From an uncultured Clostridium sp. (GTDB lineage Bacteria > Bacillota > Clostridia > Clostridiales > Clostridiaceae), in the NCBI RefSeq assembly GCF_947039605.1, contig NZ_CAMQZG010000001.1, forward strand, positions 1 through 64,000: a stretch of DNA of 64,000 bases, written 5' to 3'. Under the pieces are notes generated by a model. It did no database searches. It saw only the letters and a list, made by a program, of their open reading frames with translations, and was not told the origin of the DNA. How positions within the stretch are numbered: the first letter of the stretch is position 1; each line of letters begins with the position of its first letter. Positions 34,925 through 43,854 of the stretch are shown here, one piece after another. Position numbers and translations under genes: made by a program.

Positions 34925-36424
34925 TTATTTTAATTTCACACTGAAATTTTCACTTGCCATCCCAATAATATTTTCTTCTTCATTTCTATCCTCTTTACTA
35001 CTCAAAGTTCTTGAAATCCTTAGTAAATTATCTTTGCTAAGATGTGCAAGGCTTAACCCACCACCAACTTCACTATAATAATATATTAAAATATTGGCAA
35101 TTCCAAGTCTACTAAGAAGTCTTGACTCTTTTGCACTTATAGCCTGTATATTTCTTGGATTAATTCTTTTTTCTACTTTATAAAATCCTCCTGATACTCC
35201 TCTTAACACCTTTTTATTAAAAGAAAGTTCTGTGTTCTTTATAATAAGTAATCTTCCTATTAAACTAAAAATAGAAAACAGATTCCAAAGTAGTGTATAG
35301 GGACTTTTAAAAACAACAAATAATACTATACTAATAACCAAATTAATAACAATAGGTTTCATCACATAAAATGCTTTTGCTTTTTCAAATTTTTGAACCT
35401 TTTCATCTATAATAAATCCTAATAGAACATTTTTAAATATTTTATCTAATTCTGAATTTTTTATAAAAGGTGTAAGCATAATAGCAGCGTCTCCAAAGCC
35501 ACTATACCCCTTCACTTCAAGTTTTATATCACTATACGATAGTACTTGTCTTATAGGATTTGAATTTACCACAACAGCCTTTATATCACTTCTAGCAAAT
35601 GAAAATTCTCTAACATTTAAAAGACCATATTTTATATTTATCTTTTCCTCAGTTACAACTAAAGTGAAATTATAAAACTTTACTATATTCACAATACCAA
35701 CCGCAATATTTATAAGTATAAAACTAACAATAAAAATAATTCCTAAAATCCCTACATGAAGCTTTGAAAAATTGCTCATAGCAAATGCCATTGTATTATC
35801 CACTGTTTCCTGTTGACCTATTTCACCTAAAAATAATCCCCCTTGAAAAATAGCAAATACTACAATAAAAAATCCTGCCGAGGTCAGTCCACCTAGAAAT
35901 AAATCCTTAGCAGAAATCTTATTTTCATAAACAATATTTTCTACAACCTTTATTACCTCTTCAACTTCTCTTTCACACTCTTCTTCATAACTATTTAAAT
36001 TACTTAAAAGATACTCTTTTATCTCACTTATCTCATTATCCTTTAAATACATCCTTATAGTTGTATCTTCCACCCCTCCCATAACAGCTGTTTCTATCTT
36101 AACTGTACTAAAATTAAATATTCTACCAACTATATTTTTAGATATATCCATAGATTTAAGTCTTTCCTTATGAATCCTAAGAGATTTTTTCATTATAATA
36201 CCTCTATTATAAAAAACCTCATCCTTGCATATTTTAATATACTCAAACCTCATTAAAACTAAATAATACCCTAAAACTATCAATGTAACAGATACTAAAA
36301 CTATTGGCTCTCTAAAAAATACTAAATAAAGAAATATCCAATTCATAACAAAGGATGTCATCTTTACAATAACTGCTATACTTGCTGATTTATAAACAAC
36401 TTCATTTAAATTATTCTGCTCCAT
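34925..36424 (-). CDS. Membrane protein with bacterial PH (bPH2) domains, YdbT-like
   Basis: A 499-residue membrane protein with two N-terminal helices, a bPH2 domain (FYNRGIIMKKSLRIHKERLKSMDISK region), two more helices (about 175-250), a second bPH2 domain (INIKYGLLNVREFSFARSDIKAV), another hairpin of helices, and a third PH-like segment (NPRNIQAISAKESRLLSRLGIANI). This layout matches Bacillus YdbT-type proteins. It overlaps the upstream partner by 14 bases, so the two are coupled. In Bacillus the ydbS-ydbT pair has been linked to resistance to an antimicrobial peptide; here that is only an analogy. Confidence 0.85.
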   Translation of the reverse strand: MEQNNLNEVVYKSASIAVIVKMTSFVMNWIFLYLVFFREPIVLVSVTLIVLGYYLVLMRFEYIKICKDEVFYNRGIIMKKSLRIHKERLKSMDISKNIVGRIFNFSTVKIETAVMGGVEDTTIRMYLKDNEISEIKEYLLSNLNSYEEECEREVEEVIKVVENIVYENKISAKDLFLGGLTSAGFFIVVFAIFQGGLFLGEIGQQETVDNTMAFAMSNFSKLHVGILGIIFIVSFILINIAVGIVNIVKFYNFTLVVTEEKINIKYGLLNVREFSFARSDIKAVVVNSNPIRQVLSYSDIKLEVKGYSGFGDAAIMLTPFIKNSELDKIFKNVLLGFIIDEKVQKFEKAKAFYVMKPIVINLVISIVLFVVFKSPYTLLWNLFSIFSLIGRLLIIKNTELSFNKKVLRGVSGGFYKVEKRINPRNIQAISAKESRLLSRLGIANILIYYYSEVGGGLSLAHLSKDNLLRISRTLSSKEDRNEEENIIGMASENFSVKLK

Positions 36425-36929
36425 AAGTTACCTCTTGCTCTTTTTTAACATTCTCATTAACCTTCTCACGAAGAAATTCCATTATAATATCAACCTCTGA
36501 TTTATCAATTGCTGGAATCTTATAGCTTCCACCTGCTGTCCCAATAGTTATATCTGCAATATTAAGACTTTTACTTATAGGTCCTTCTTTTAAGTTAATA
36601 TTTTGAATTCTAACAATTGGAATCACAACTTCCTTAGACCAAAATATCCCCTCTCTAAACCAGATTTCTTCATCATTAATCATATAACTCCATTGCTTAT
36701 ATGAAAAAGTAGGTGCTATCACTGTATCTATAAAACAAACTATAAATGCCGTAATAAATGCAAGATTAGTCCATTTTTCATTACTACTAACCCAATTTTC
36801 AAAACCTGAACTCCCTAAAATTCCAGTACCATATTTCATAAAGATAAAACCTATAAAAACTATTCCCATAATTATAAGCCCCTCAAAAAACCATGATTTC
36901 ACCGCATTTGTGCTAAGTTTTTTCTTCAT
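36411..36929 (-). CDS. Membrane protein with bacterial PH domain, YdbS-like
   Basis: A 172-residue protein with two N-terminal helices (about 12-35 and 52-72) and one bPH2 domain with the motif WFREGIFWSKEVVIPIVRIQNINLKEGPISK (in parts: WFREGIF, IVRIQNI, LKEGPI). The start is the ATG preceded by GGGGGA; an upstream in-frame ATG at 36971 has no site. Its last 14 bases overlap the start of the YdbT-like gene. It is the first gene of a two-gene operon. Confidence 0.85.
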   Translation of the reverse strand: MKKKLSTNAVKSWFFEGLIIMGIVFIGFIFMKYGTGILGSSGFENWVSSNEKWTNLAFITAFIVCFIDTVIAPTFSYKQWSYMINDEEIWFREGIFWSKEVVIPIVRIQNINLKEGPISKSLNIADITIGTAGGSYKIPAIDKSEVDIIMEFLREKVNENVKKEQEVTYGAE

Positions 36930-37027
36930 AAATCCCCCTAAAATATATATTATTCTATATTTTACCATCATTTTGAAATTTTAAACTTTTATTCTGATAA
37001 GCTTAACAAAAAAGTAACTTTCAAAAT

Positions 37028-37078
37028 AAAAAAAAGAACTGACCTATCAGTAGTTTCCTACCACTAAGTCAATTCTCT
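37028..37078 (-). terminator. Terminator of glyA
   Basis: In minus RNA, GAATTGAC...TAGTGGTAG and CTACTGATAG...GTCAGTTC form an imperfect two-part stem, followed by eight T residues. It lies about 55 bases beyond the glyA stop. Confidence 0.75.
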
Positions 37079-37131
37079 TAAAAAAATTAATTATTAATCT
37101 GATGGGTCATATTTCTACTCCCCTCTATCAA

Positions 37132-38364
37132 TTAATATAATGGATACTTATCGCATAAAGCTTTAACTCTAGCCCTAGCATTTTCTAAATCACCATTTCT
37201 ATTTTCTATAGTTTCATTTATAATTCCAGCAACTTCTTTCATATCCTCTTCTTTGAATCCTCTAGTTGTTATCGCTGGTGTACCAATTCTAACTCCACTT
37301 GTTATAAATGGACTTCTAGTTTCATTTGGCACTGTATTTTTATTTAAAGTAACTCCCACAGTATCTAAAAGATTTTCAACCTCTTTACCAGTAACATCTT
37401 TATTAGTTAAATCTACAAGCATAAGATGATTATCTGTTCCACCAGAAACTATTTTAAATCCATAGCCTTCTAATGCACTAGCTAAAGCTTTAGCATTAAC
37501 TACTACTTGCTTTTGATATTCTACAAACTCAGGTTGCAAAGCTTCCTTAAAACATACAGCTTTAGCAGCTATAGTATGCATAAGTGGACCACCTTGAATC
37601 CCTGGGAAAATATTTTTATCAACTGCCTTTGCATACTTTTCTTTACAAAGAATAAGTCCACCTCTTGGTCCTCTTAAAGTTTTATGAGTAGTAGAAGTTA
37701 CAAAATCACAAAAAGGTACTGGTGATGGATGAACCCCTGCTGCTATAAGACCAGCAATATGAGCCATATCTACCATAAGGTAAGCTCCAACTTCATCAGC
37801 AATTTCTCTAAACTTTGCGAAATTTATAGTTCTTGAATATGCACTAGCACCAGCAACTATCATTTTAGGCTTATGCTTAACTGCAAGTTCTCTAACATTT
37901 TCATAATCAATCATTTCTGTCTCTGCATTTAATCCATATGATACAAAGTTATATAATCTTCCAGAGAAGTTAACACTTGAACCATGTGTTAAATGACCAC
38001 CATCACTAAGACTCATACCAAGAACTGTATCTCCAAGCTCTAAAACACTTAAATAAACAGCCATATTAGCCTGTGACCCTGAATGTGGTTGAACATTTGC
38101 ATGTTCTGCCCCAAATATTTCTTTAACTCTATCTCTAGCTAAATCCTCAACCTTATCAACAACATAACAGCCCCCATAGTATCTTTTTGATGGATACCCT
38201 TCTGCATATTTGTTAGTAAGATATGACCCCATAGCCTCCATAACAGCCTCACTTGCGAAATTTTCTGATGCTATAAGTTCTATACCATCTTGTTGTCTTT
38301 TTAACTCTTGCTCAACTATCTGAGCAACTTCTAAATCTACATTTTGTAAATTTTTAAAATCCAT
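37132..38364 (-). CDS. glyA: Serine hydroxymethyltransferase
   Basis: A 410-residue PLP enzyme interconverting serine and glycine with tetrahydrofolate, feeding one-carbon metabolism. Seen: [38 protein letters not shown], the PLP-lysine motif [14 protein letters not shown] (Lys in THKT), and [16 protein letters not shown]. Length is typical. GGGGTGA precedes the ATG. It is monocistronic, divergent from the ThrE-type exporter. I see no glycine riboswitch in the 266-base leader region. Confidence 0.98.
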   Translation of the reverse strand: MDFKNLQNVDLEVAQIVEQELKRQQDGIELIASENFASEAVMEAMGSYLTNKYAEGYPSKRYYGGCYVVDKVEDLARDRVKEIFGAEHANVQPHSGSQANMAVYLSVLELGDTVLGMSLSDGGHLTHGSSVNFSGRLYNFVSYGLNAETEMIDYENVRELAVKHKPKMIVAGASAYSRTINFAKFREIADEVGAYLMVDMAHIAGLIAAGVHPSPVPFCDFVTSTTHKTLRGPRGGLILCKEKYAKAVDKNIFPGIQGGPLMHTIAAKAVCFKEALQPEFVEYQKQVVVNAKALASALEGYGFKIVSGGTDNHLMLVDLTNKDVTGKEVENLLDTVGVTLNKNTVPNETRSPFITSGVRIGTPAITTRGFKEEDMKEVAGIINETIENRNGDLENARARVKALCDKYPLY

Positions 38365-38630
38365 TTAATCACCCCAACTATATATTTTTATTATATTATA
38401 AGTATATTACTTAATTTTTTCAATCTTTATTAACCAGTCTGTATCTATATATTTTTTTTCATTTATGCTATTATATAATTAATTAGTATATAATGTATAT
38501 TCTTTCTACATATTATATTCTTTTTCACTATTTAAAAGAGTATTTATGTTTTTTATTGTATAGATATAAAGTCAATTTTTAGGGAATTTTAAATGTTAAT
38601 AATTAATAAAAAAACTGTGAGGTGCTTGAA
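38365..38630. other. Divergent intergenic region glyA / thrE-like
   Basis: A 266-base AT-rich gap with no coding sequence. It must contain back-to-back promoters; several TATAAT-like strings occur, for example near 38390 and 38473, but no pair is clear enough to call. No riboswitch-like conserved element was recognised. Confidence 0.4.
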
Positions 38631-39401
38631 ATGAATGTAGACAAAATCTTGCATGTCTCTACTTACGCGGGGAAAATCCTTTTAGAGAGTGGAGCTGAAA
38701 CTTATAGAATTGAGGAAACTATCGTTAGAATTTGTAAATCATTCGGCGTTGATTTTGCCGAAAGTTATGTTACTCCTACCGGTATAATGGTTTCTATATA
38801 TGACCAAGAAAAAAATACTAAAACATTAGTTACCAGAGTAAAAAATAGAAGTAATAATCTTCAAAAAATTCATTTAGTAAATAATCTTTCAAGAGAGCTT
38901 GCAATAAATAGTTATACTGTATCTGAAGTTGACGAACTCTTAAAAGAAATTGATCATAGTAAGGTTTACTCAAATGGAGTAACACTTCTATCTTCTGGAT
39001 TTGCAGCAGCCTTTCTTACTATTTTATTTGGTGGCAGACTACTTGATTGTATAGTTTGTTTTTTTATAGGTATTTGCATACGACTTATGGCTGTTGCAGC
39101 AGACAAACTTTTAATTAATAGCTTTTTTGTAAATGCTCTTGGCGGTGCACTTGCAGCAGGTTCTGCAATCTTTTTCTATAAAATCGGACTTGATATAAAT
39201 ATAAACCATGTTATAATCGGTTCTATAATGCTTCTAGTACCAGGACTTACAATTACTAATGCTATAAGAGATACTATTGCTGGCGACCTTTTATCAGGTC
39301 TTACAAGGGCAGCTGAAGCTGTATTTATAGCAATATCAATTGCAATTGGAACTGGTGCTGTTATGACTATATGGGTCAACCACTTAGGAGGTAGTTTTTA
39401 A
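38631..39401 (+). CDS. Threonine/serine exporter, ThrE N-terminal half
   Basis: A 256-residue membrane protein of the split ThrE (DUF1212) family. The cytosolic N-terminal domain carries GAETYRIEETI and ESYVTPTGIMVSI, followed by about five helices (from about 120) ending GAVMTIWVNH. The start is the ATG after GAGGTG; a GTG three codons upstream overlaps that site. Its stop and the start of the next gene share one base, so both halves are translationally coupled. Export of threonine or serine is inferred from the family; divergent glyA fits serine metabolism. Confidence 0.9.
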   Translation: MNVDKILHVSTYAGKILLESGAETYRIEETIVRICKSFGVDFAESYVTPTGIMVSIYDQEKNTKTLVTRVKNRSNNLQKIHLVNNLSRELAINSYTVSEVDELLKEIDHSKVYSNGVTLLSSGFAAAFLTILFGGRLLDCIVCFFIGICIRLMAVAADKLLINSFFVNALGGALAAGSAIFFYKIGLDININHVIIGSIMLLVPGLTITNAIRDTIAGDLLSGLTRAAEAVFIAISIAIGTGAVMTIWVNHLGGSF

Positions 39402-39913
39402 TGCAACAACTATTAATTGAAACACTAGCCTGTTTTCTTGCTACTTTCGCATTTTCTATAATATTTAATATTAGAGGAAAATTTCTTATTTGGGCCTCTA
39501 TTGGTGGAGGTATCAGTTGGTTTTTCTACAAACTAATACTAAATGCAAGTGATAGTAATACACTATCAATGTTTGGTTCTGCAGTTATTTTTAGTTCTTA
39601 TGCTGAAATACTTGCAAGAAAATTAAAAACACCGGTTACAACCCTTGTAGTTTGTGGGCTTATTCCGCTAGTTCCTGGTAGTGGCATGTATTATACAATG
39701 TCTAGTGCTGTTAACGGAAATATAACACAAACTTGGAGTCTTGCAATTGCTACTTTCGCATCTGCTGGAAGTCTTGCACTAGGTGTAGTCTTTACCTCAA
39801 CAATAACAAGGATAATTTTAACCTTTAAAAACAAAACCTATAGAAAAGTTAAATCAATCTATAAACCTAAAATTAAACTTCAATTCAAAAAAAAAAGTAA
39901 TGAGAATAAATAA
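39401..39913 (+). CDS. Threonine/serine exporter, ThrE C-terminal half (DUF3815)
   Basis: A 170-residue, five-helix protein, the second half of the split ThrE exporter. Seen: FAFSIIFNIRGK, the SSYAEILARKLKTP segment, LVVCGLIPLVPGSGMYYTMS and a late LALGVVF, with a basic C-terminal tail. It overlaps the first-half gene by one base (TAATG). In some bacteria both halves are fused into one protein. It ends at a terminator shared with the CsoR-family gene. Confidence 0.9.
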   Translation: MQQLLIETLACFLATFAFSIIFNIRGKFLIWASIGGGISWFFYKLILNASDSNTLSMFGSAVIFSSYAEILARKLKTPVTTLVVCGLIPLVPGSGMYYTMSSAVNGNITQTWSLAIATFASAGSLALGVVFTSTITRIILTFKNKTYRKVKSIYKPKIKLQFKKKSNENK

Positions 39914-39931
39914 TTCTCATTACTTTTTTAT
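39894..39931. terminator. Bidirectional terminator after the ThrE pair
   Basis: AGTAATGAGAAT pairs with ATTCTCATTACT around a 5-base loop, followed by T6, with an A-run on the opposite side. It separates convergent genes. Confidence 0.9.
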
Positions 39932-40215
39932 TTAATAAAACTATTTAAAGTTTTTACAAGTTCTTGAAGACCTTCATAATTCTCATCTTCTTCTTTGATT
40001 CCCATACAATTTCTTGCATAATTCTCTACTATAAGCACCCCAACTTTATTTATAGCTGACCTTATAGCTGATACCTGAGTTAAAACATCTTTTTGACAGA
40101 TATTTTTCTCCATCATTCCTTGTATACCTTTAACTTGACCTTCTATTCTTCTAAGTCTTACAAGTATTTCTTTTTTTGCAAGTTCTTCTTTATCTAATTC
40201 ATTACTCAAATTCAT
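39928..40215 (-). CDS. CsoR/RcnR-family (DUF156) repressor
   Basis: A 95-residue, all-helical repressor with RLRRIEGQVKGIQGM, DVLTQVSAIRSAINKVG and a late Cys70. In copper-sensing CsoR the ligands are Cys, His and Cys with CxDV spacing. Here Cys40 is displaced by one residue (CQKDVL) and the His position is Tyr66, with only the second Cys70 retained. So copper sensing as in CsoR is doubtful; a thiol or persulfide sensor, or another metal, is possible. RBS and spacing are unremarkable. Neighbour 40241-40513 is on the same strand but no metal transporter is adjacent. Confidence 0.88.
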   Translation of the reverse strand: MNLSNELDKEELAKKEILVRLRRIEGQVKGIQGMMEKNICQKDVLTQVSAIRSAINKVGVLIVENYARNCMGIKEEDENYEGLQELVKTLNSFIK

Positions 40216-40240
40216 ACCTCACTTAATAACTAAATATTAA

Positions 40241-40513
40241 CTATTTAATATTATTTTCTTCCTTAGCTCTTCTTCTATCTTTTTTACTCATTTTAGTTTT
40301 TATAACTACTGTAGATTTTCCTGGTGGTTGTATCCCTATTTTCTTATGCTTTTTCTTAACATAATTAGGTGTATATTTATCGTAGAATTCTCTTTTCCCC
40401 TCTTCTGTTTCTTGCATTTTTTTAGCTTTCTTTTCTAACATGTACATATAGACACAGAATGCACCTATCACTATTGATATACTCACCATTCCAAATCCTT
40501 CTGGTAAATTCAT
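40241..40513 (-). CDS. Small single-helix membrane protein with Lys-rich tail, unknown
   Basis: A 90-residue protein with one N-terminal helix (about 6-28, GMVSISIVIGAFCVYMYML) and a strongly basic cytosolic tail (KYTPNYVKKKHKKIG, KMSKKDRRRAKEE). The start is the ATG after GGGGGA; an in-frame ATG five codons upstream overlaps that site. It lies 25 bases before the CsoR-family gene on the same strand. No family is recognised; the basic tail could contact nucleic acid, ribosomes or phospholipid, but this is a guess. Confidence 0.65.
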   Translation of the reverse strand: MNLPEGFGMVSISIVIGAFCVYMYMLEKKAKKMQETEEGKREFYDKYTPNYVKKKHKKIGIQPPGKSTVVIKTKMSKKDRRRAKEENNIK

Positions 40514-40685
40514 AATTAATCCCCCCATAAAATATGATAATAACCTATAATACCTATATTACCAATTATATCAAATTTCTGGAGATTAATTAACCAAAAT
40601 TATATCATTTAACAAAAATATAAAATTTAATATTACATAATTTTTAAAAGGTAAAATTCCTACTCTACTATTAATATTATTAACT

Positions 40686-40760
40686 AAATAAACTTCTTTT
40701 ATAAAAATAAAAGTTTATTTGCTTTTAAAAGGCTTAGAATCCTAAAATTCTAAGCCTTTT
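40686..40760 (-). terminator. Tandem hairpins downstream of aspS
   Basis: AAAAGGCTTAGAAT and ATTCTAAGCCTTTT (40727-40760) form a perfect 14-bp stem, the likely aspS terminator. A second weaker hairpin (AAATAAAC...GTTTATTT, 40686-40720) follows it in the direction of transcription. The pair ends the relA-to-aspS unit. Confidence 0.8.
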
Positions 40761-40763
40761 ATA

Positions 40764-42563
40764 TTATTCTTCTATTTTTTCTTCTTCTTTTTTAGTAAGC
40801 TCTATTCCAAGCTCTCCAAGTTGCTTTTCATCAACTATGTTTGGTGCTGATGTTAAGTAACAGAATGCATTTTGGTTTTTAGGGAATGTAATAACATCTT
40901 TGATGTTATCTGTTCCGGCAAGGAACATTATCATTCTATCTAATCCAAATGCTAATCCACAGTGTGGAGGTGGTCCAAACTTAAATGCTTCTAATAAGAA
41001 CCCAAATCTTTCCCATGCTGATTCACTAGTAAATCCAAGAACTTCAAACATTTTTTCTTGAAGCTTAGTATCATGAATTCTGATTGAACCTCCACCAAGC
41101 TCTTCTCCGTTAAGTACAAGGTCATATGCCTGCGCTCTAACTTTTGAAGGGTCAGTATCAAGAAGATGTAAATCTTCAAGTAATGGCATTGTGAATGGGT
41201 GGTGAGCAGCTGTATATCTGCCTTCCTCTTCATTAAATTCAAGAAGATCAAACTCTGTTATCCATGTAAAGTTAAATGCACTCTTATCTTTAACAAGGTC
41301 ATATTTTCTTGAAAGCTCAAGTCTAAGCTCTCCAAGAGATTTTAATACTACTGAATCTTTATCAGCAACTATTAATATGATATCTCCTGTTTCTGCTCCC
41401 ATAGCTTCTACAACTGAATTCATTTGCTCTTCATTTAAGAATTTAGCTATTGGTGATTTGATTCCTTCTTCTTTTAATTGAATGTATGCAAGACCTTTTG
41501 CTTTGAATCCTTTAACAAATTCTCCAAGTCTATCTACATCTTTTCTACCCATTGTAGCTCCACCTTTAAGACAAAGTGCTCTAACACTTCCTCCCATTTC
41601 TAAAGCTCCTTTGAATACCATGAAATCAACATCCTTAACTGTTTCACTAAGGTCTGTTATCTCCATTCCAAATCTTACATCTGGCTTATCTGAACCATAT
41701 TTGCTCATAGCATCGGCAAAAGTCATTCTCTTTATAGGCGTCGGAATATCTATTCCTTTAACAGTTTTAAATACATGCTTTATAAGCCCCTCATTTAAAG
41801 CCATTATTCCTTCTTGATCTTCAAATGACATTTCCATATCTACCTGTGTAAATTCTGGTTGTCTGTTTGCTCTTAAATCTTCATCTCTGAAACATTTAAC
41901 TATTTGGAAGTACTTATCAAAACCTGACACCATTAATAATTGCTTAAATAATTGTGGTGATTGAGGTAATGCATAAAACATTCCTGGATAATTTCTTGAT
42001 GGAACTAAGTAATCTCTAGCACCTTCTGGTGTTGACTTAGTTAGCATTGGTGTTTCAAGCTCTAAGAACCCATTATTATCAAGATAATCTCTGATAGCTT
42101 TAGTTGTTCTATGTCTAATTTTAAATATTTCTTGCATATCAGTTCTTCTTAAATCTAAGTATCTATACTTAAGTCTTAATTGTTCTGATGTTTCACTATT
42201 CTCTCTAATATCTATTGGAGATGGTTCTGACTCTGATAATATTTTTAAATCCTCAGCCATAAGTTCTACCATACCAGTTGGCATGTTAGGATTTACTGAT
42301 TCTCTTTTAACTATCTCTCCTGTTACAGCAACACAGTACTCTGCTCTTGCCCCTTTAGCTTTTGCAAGTAATTCATCTGATAAAGTATCTCTAAATACAA
42401 CTTGCATAACACCTTCTCTATCTCTAAGGTCCATAAATTGAAGACCTCCAAGATTTCTGTTTCTTTGAATCCATCCCATAAGGGTAACTTTTTGTCCAAT
42501 GTGGCTTTCTCTTGCTTCACCACACATTATTGAACGTTTAAGTCCATTTAACGCTTCAGCCAT
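40764..42563 (-). CDS. aspS: Aspartyl-tRNA synthetase
   Basis: A 599-residue class II synthetase. Seen: the N-terminal OB-fold (VTLMGWIQRNRNLGG), motif 2 region FRDEDLRANRQPEFTQVD, a GAD insertion domain (about 280-420) typical of bacterial AspRS, and motif 3 GLAFGLDRMIMFLAG. Length is typical. No gatBCA genes are visible, so whether the enzyme is discriminating or also charges tRNA-Asn is unknown. AGGAGG is 12 bases or less from the hisS stop; the gene is the last of a long operon. Confidence 0.98.
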   Translation of the reverse strand: MAEALNGLKRSIMCGEARESHIGQKVTLMGWIQRNRNLGGLQFMDLRDREGVMQVVFRDTLSDELLAKAKGARAEYCVAVTGEIVKRESVNPNMPTGMVELMAEDLKILSESEPSPIDIRENSETSEQLRLKYRYLDLRRTDMQEIFKIRHRTTKAIRDYLDNNGFLELETPMLTKSTPEGARDYLVPSRNYPGMFYALPQSPQLFKQLLMVSGFDKYFQIVKCFRDEDLRANRQPEFTQVDMEMSFEDQEGIMALNEGLIKHVFKTVKGIDIPTPIKRMTFADAMSKYGSDKPDVRFGMEITDLSETVKDVDFMVFKGALEMGGSVRALCLKGGATMGRKDVDRLGEFVKGFKAKGLAYIQLKEEGIKSPIAKFLNEEQMNSVVEAMGAETGDIILIVADKDSVVLKSLGELRLELSRKYDLVKDKSAFNFTWITEFDLLEFNEEEGRYTAAHHPFTMPLLEDLHLLDTDPSKVRAQAYDLVLNGEELGGGSIRIHDTKLQEKMFEVLGFTSESAWERFGFLLEAFKFGPPPHCGLAFGLDRMIMFLAGTDNIKDVITFPKNQNAFCYLTSAPNIVDEKQLGELGIELTKKEEEKIEE

Positions 42564-42575
42564 TATAAAATCCTC

Positions 42576-43832
42576 CTACTTGTTGTTAAGTATTATATTA
42601 ACTATTTCATCAATATTTGATAACTTTGTTTCAAATTTTTCGCCATCACTCATTCTTTTAACTGTAAGTGTGTCTTCTTCAATTTCTGAATCTCCAATAA
42701 CTACTGAGAACTCTGCCCCAATTTTATTAGCATACTTCATTTGAGCTTTCATTTTCTTACCAAGATGATCTACCTCAACCTTTAAACCTTTTTTCCTAAG
42801 CTCATTAGCCATAAACATAGCTTTAAGTTTAGCTTCATCACTCATATTAGCTATGAATAAATCAAATCTATTAGGTTCTGGTATAACAACTCCATCTTTA
42901 TCAAGTATCATTAATAGTCTTTCAAGACCTAATGCAAACCCAACTGCTGGAGTTTCAGGTCCATCAATTTGTTCTACAAGACCATCATATCTTCCACCAC
43001 CACAGATAGTTAAACCATCTTTAATAACTTCAAATACTGTCTTTGTATAGTAGTCAAGTCCTCTAACTATTTGAGGATCTACTTTATATTCTATTCCCAT
43101 AACATCTAAATATTTTTTAAGGTCTTCAAAGTGATCTGAACATTCCTCACAAATATGATCAAGTATTAAAGGAACATCTTTAACTATTGTTTTGCAACTT
43201 CTTTCTTTACAATCTATAATTCTCATTGGATTCTTTTCAAATCTTGTTTGACAAGTTTCACAAAGTTCTTCATAGTTTTTTTGTAAATACTCTCTTAAAG
43301 CATCATTATATGCTTTTCTACAAGTTGGACAACCTATACTATTTATATTAAGAGATAATCCCTTAGCACCAAATTCATTTAAAGAATTCATTACTAAAGC
43401 TATAAGTTCTGCATCAACAGTAGCCTCTTTTGATCCAAATACTTCGATTCCATATTGGTGGAATTGTCTGTATCTACCTGCTTGGGCTTTTTCATATCTA
43501 AAGCAAGGTGTGAAATAGAATAATTTTGTAGGTTGTGCATCACCAAACATACTATTTTCAATAAATGATCTAACAGTTGGTGCTGTACCCTCTGGCTTTA
43601 AAGTAATACTTCTATTGCCTTTATCTTCAAAAGTGTACATTTCCTTTTGAACTACATCTGTAGTTTCTCCTACGCCTCTTTTAAAAAGCTCAGTTGCTTC
43701 AAAAATAGGTGTTCTAATTTCTCTAATACCATACTTTGCTGATACTACTCTTAATTTATCTTCAATAAACTGCCACTTATATGCATCTTGTGGTAGCATA
43801 TCTTTTGTACCTCTTTGTACTTGTATAGCCAT
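42576..43832 (-). CDS. hisS: Histidyl-tRNA synthetase
   Basis: A 418-residue class II synthetase. Seen: motif 1 region REIRTPIFE, motif 2 [23 protein letters not shown] (shown in parts: [15 protein letters not shown]), the histidine-specific loop [10 protein letters not shown], motif 3 [13 protein letters not shown], and a C-terminal anticodon-binding domain. A zinc-like cysteine cluster ([20 protein letters not shown]) lies in the insertion domain. AGGAGG precedes the ATG. It is followed 12 bases later by aspS, and no separate T-box leader is present. Confidence 0.98.
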   Translation of the reverse strand: MAIQVQRGTKDMLPQDAYKWQFIEDKLRVVSAKYGIREIRTPIFEATELFKRGVGETTDVVQKEMYTFEDKGNRSITLKPEGTAPTVRSFIENSMFGDAQPTKLFYFTPCFRYEKAQAGRYRQFHQYGIEVFGSKEATVDAELIALVMNSLNEFGAKGLSLNINSIGCPTCRKAYNDALREYLQKNYEELCETCQTRFEKNPMRIIDCKERSCKTIVKDVPLILDHICEECSDHFEDLKKYLDVMGIEYKVDPQIVRGLDYYTKTVFEVIKDGLTICGGGRYDGLVEQIDGPETPAVGFALGLERLLMILDKDGVVIPEPNRFDLFIANMSDEAKLKAMFMANELRKKGLKVEVDHLGKKMKAQMKYANKIGAEFSVVIGDSEIEEDTLTVKRMSDGEKFETKLSNIDEIVNIILNNK

Positions 43833-43854
43833 GTAAGATTCCTCCTATTTAATT

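Noticed and set aside
38365-38630. Glycine or SAM riboswitch before glyA
   Set aside because: None of the conserved helices or core sequences of these classes is visible in the AT-rich gap.
40529-40685. Hidden gene in the gap between aspS and the Lys-rich membrane protein
   Set aside because: No ORF with a binding site was found; the repeated GATATAATT strings are ordinary AT-rich promoter-like sequence.
43832-43854. T-box leader for hisS
   Set aside because: Only 22 bases separate hemZ and hisS, and the region upstream is coding; there is no space for a leader.
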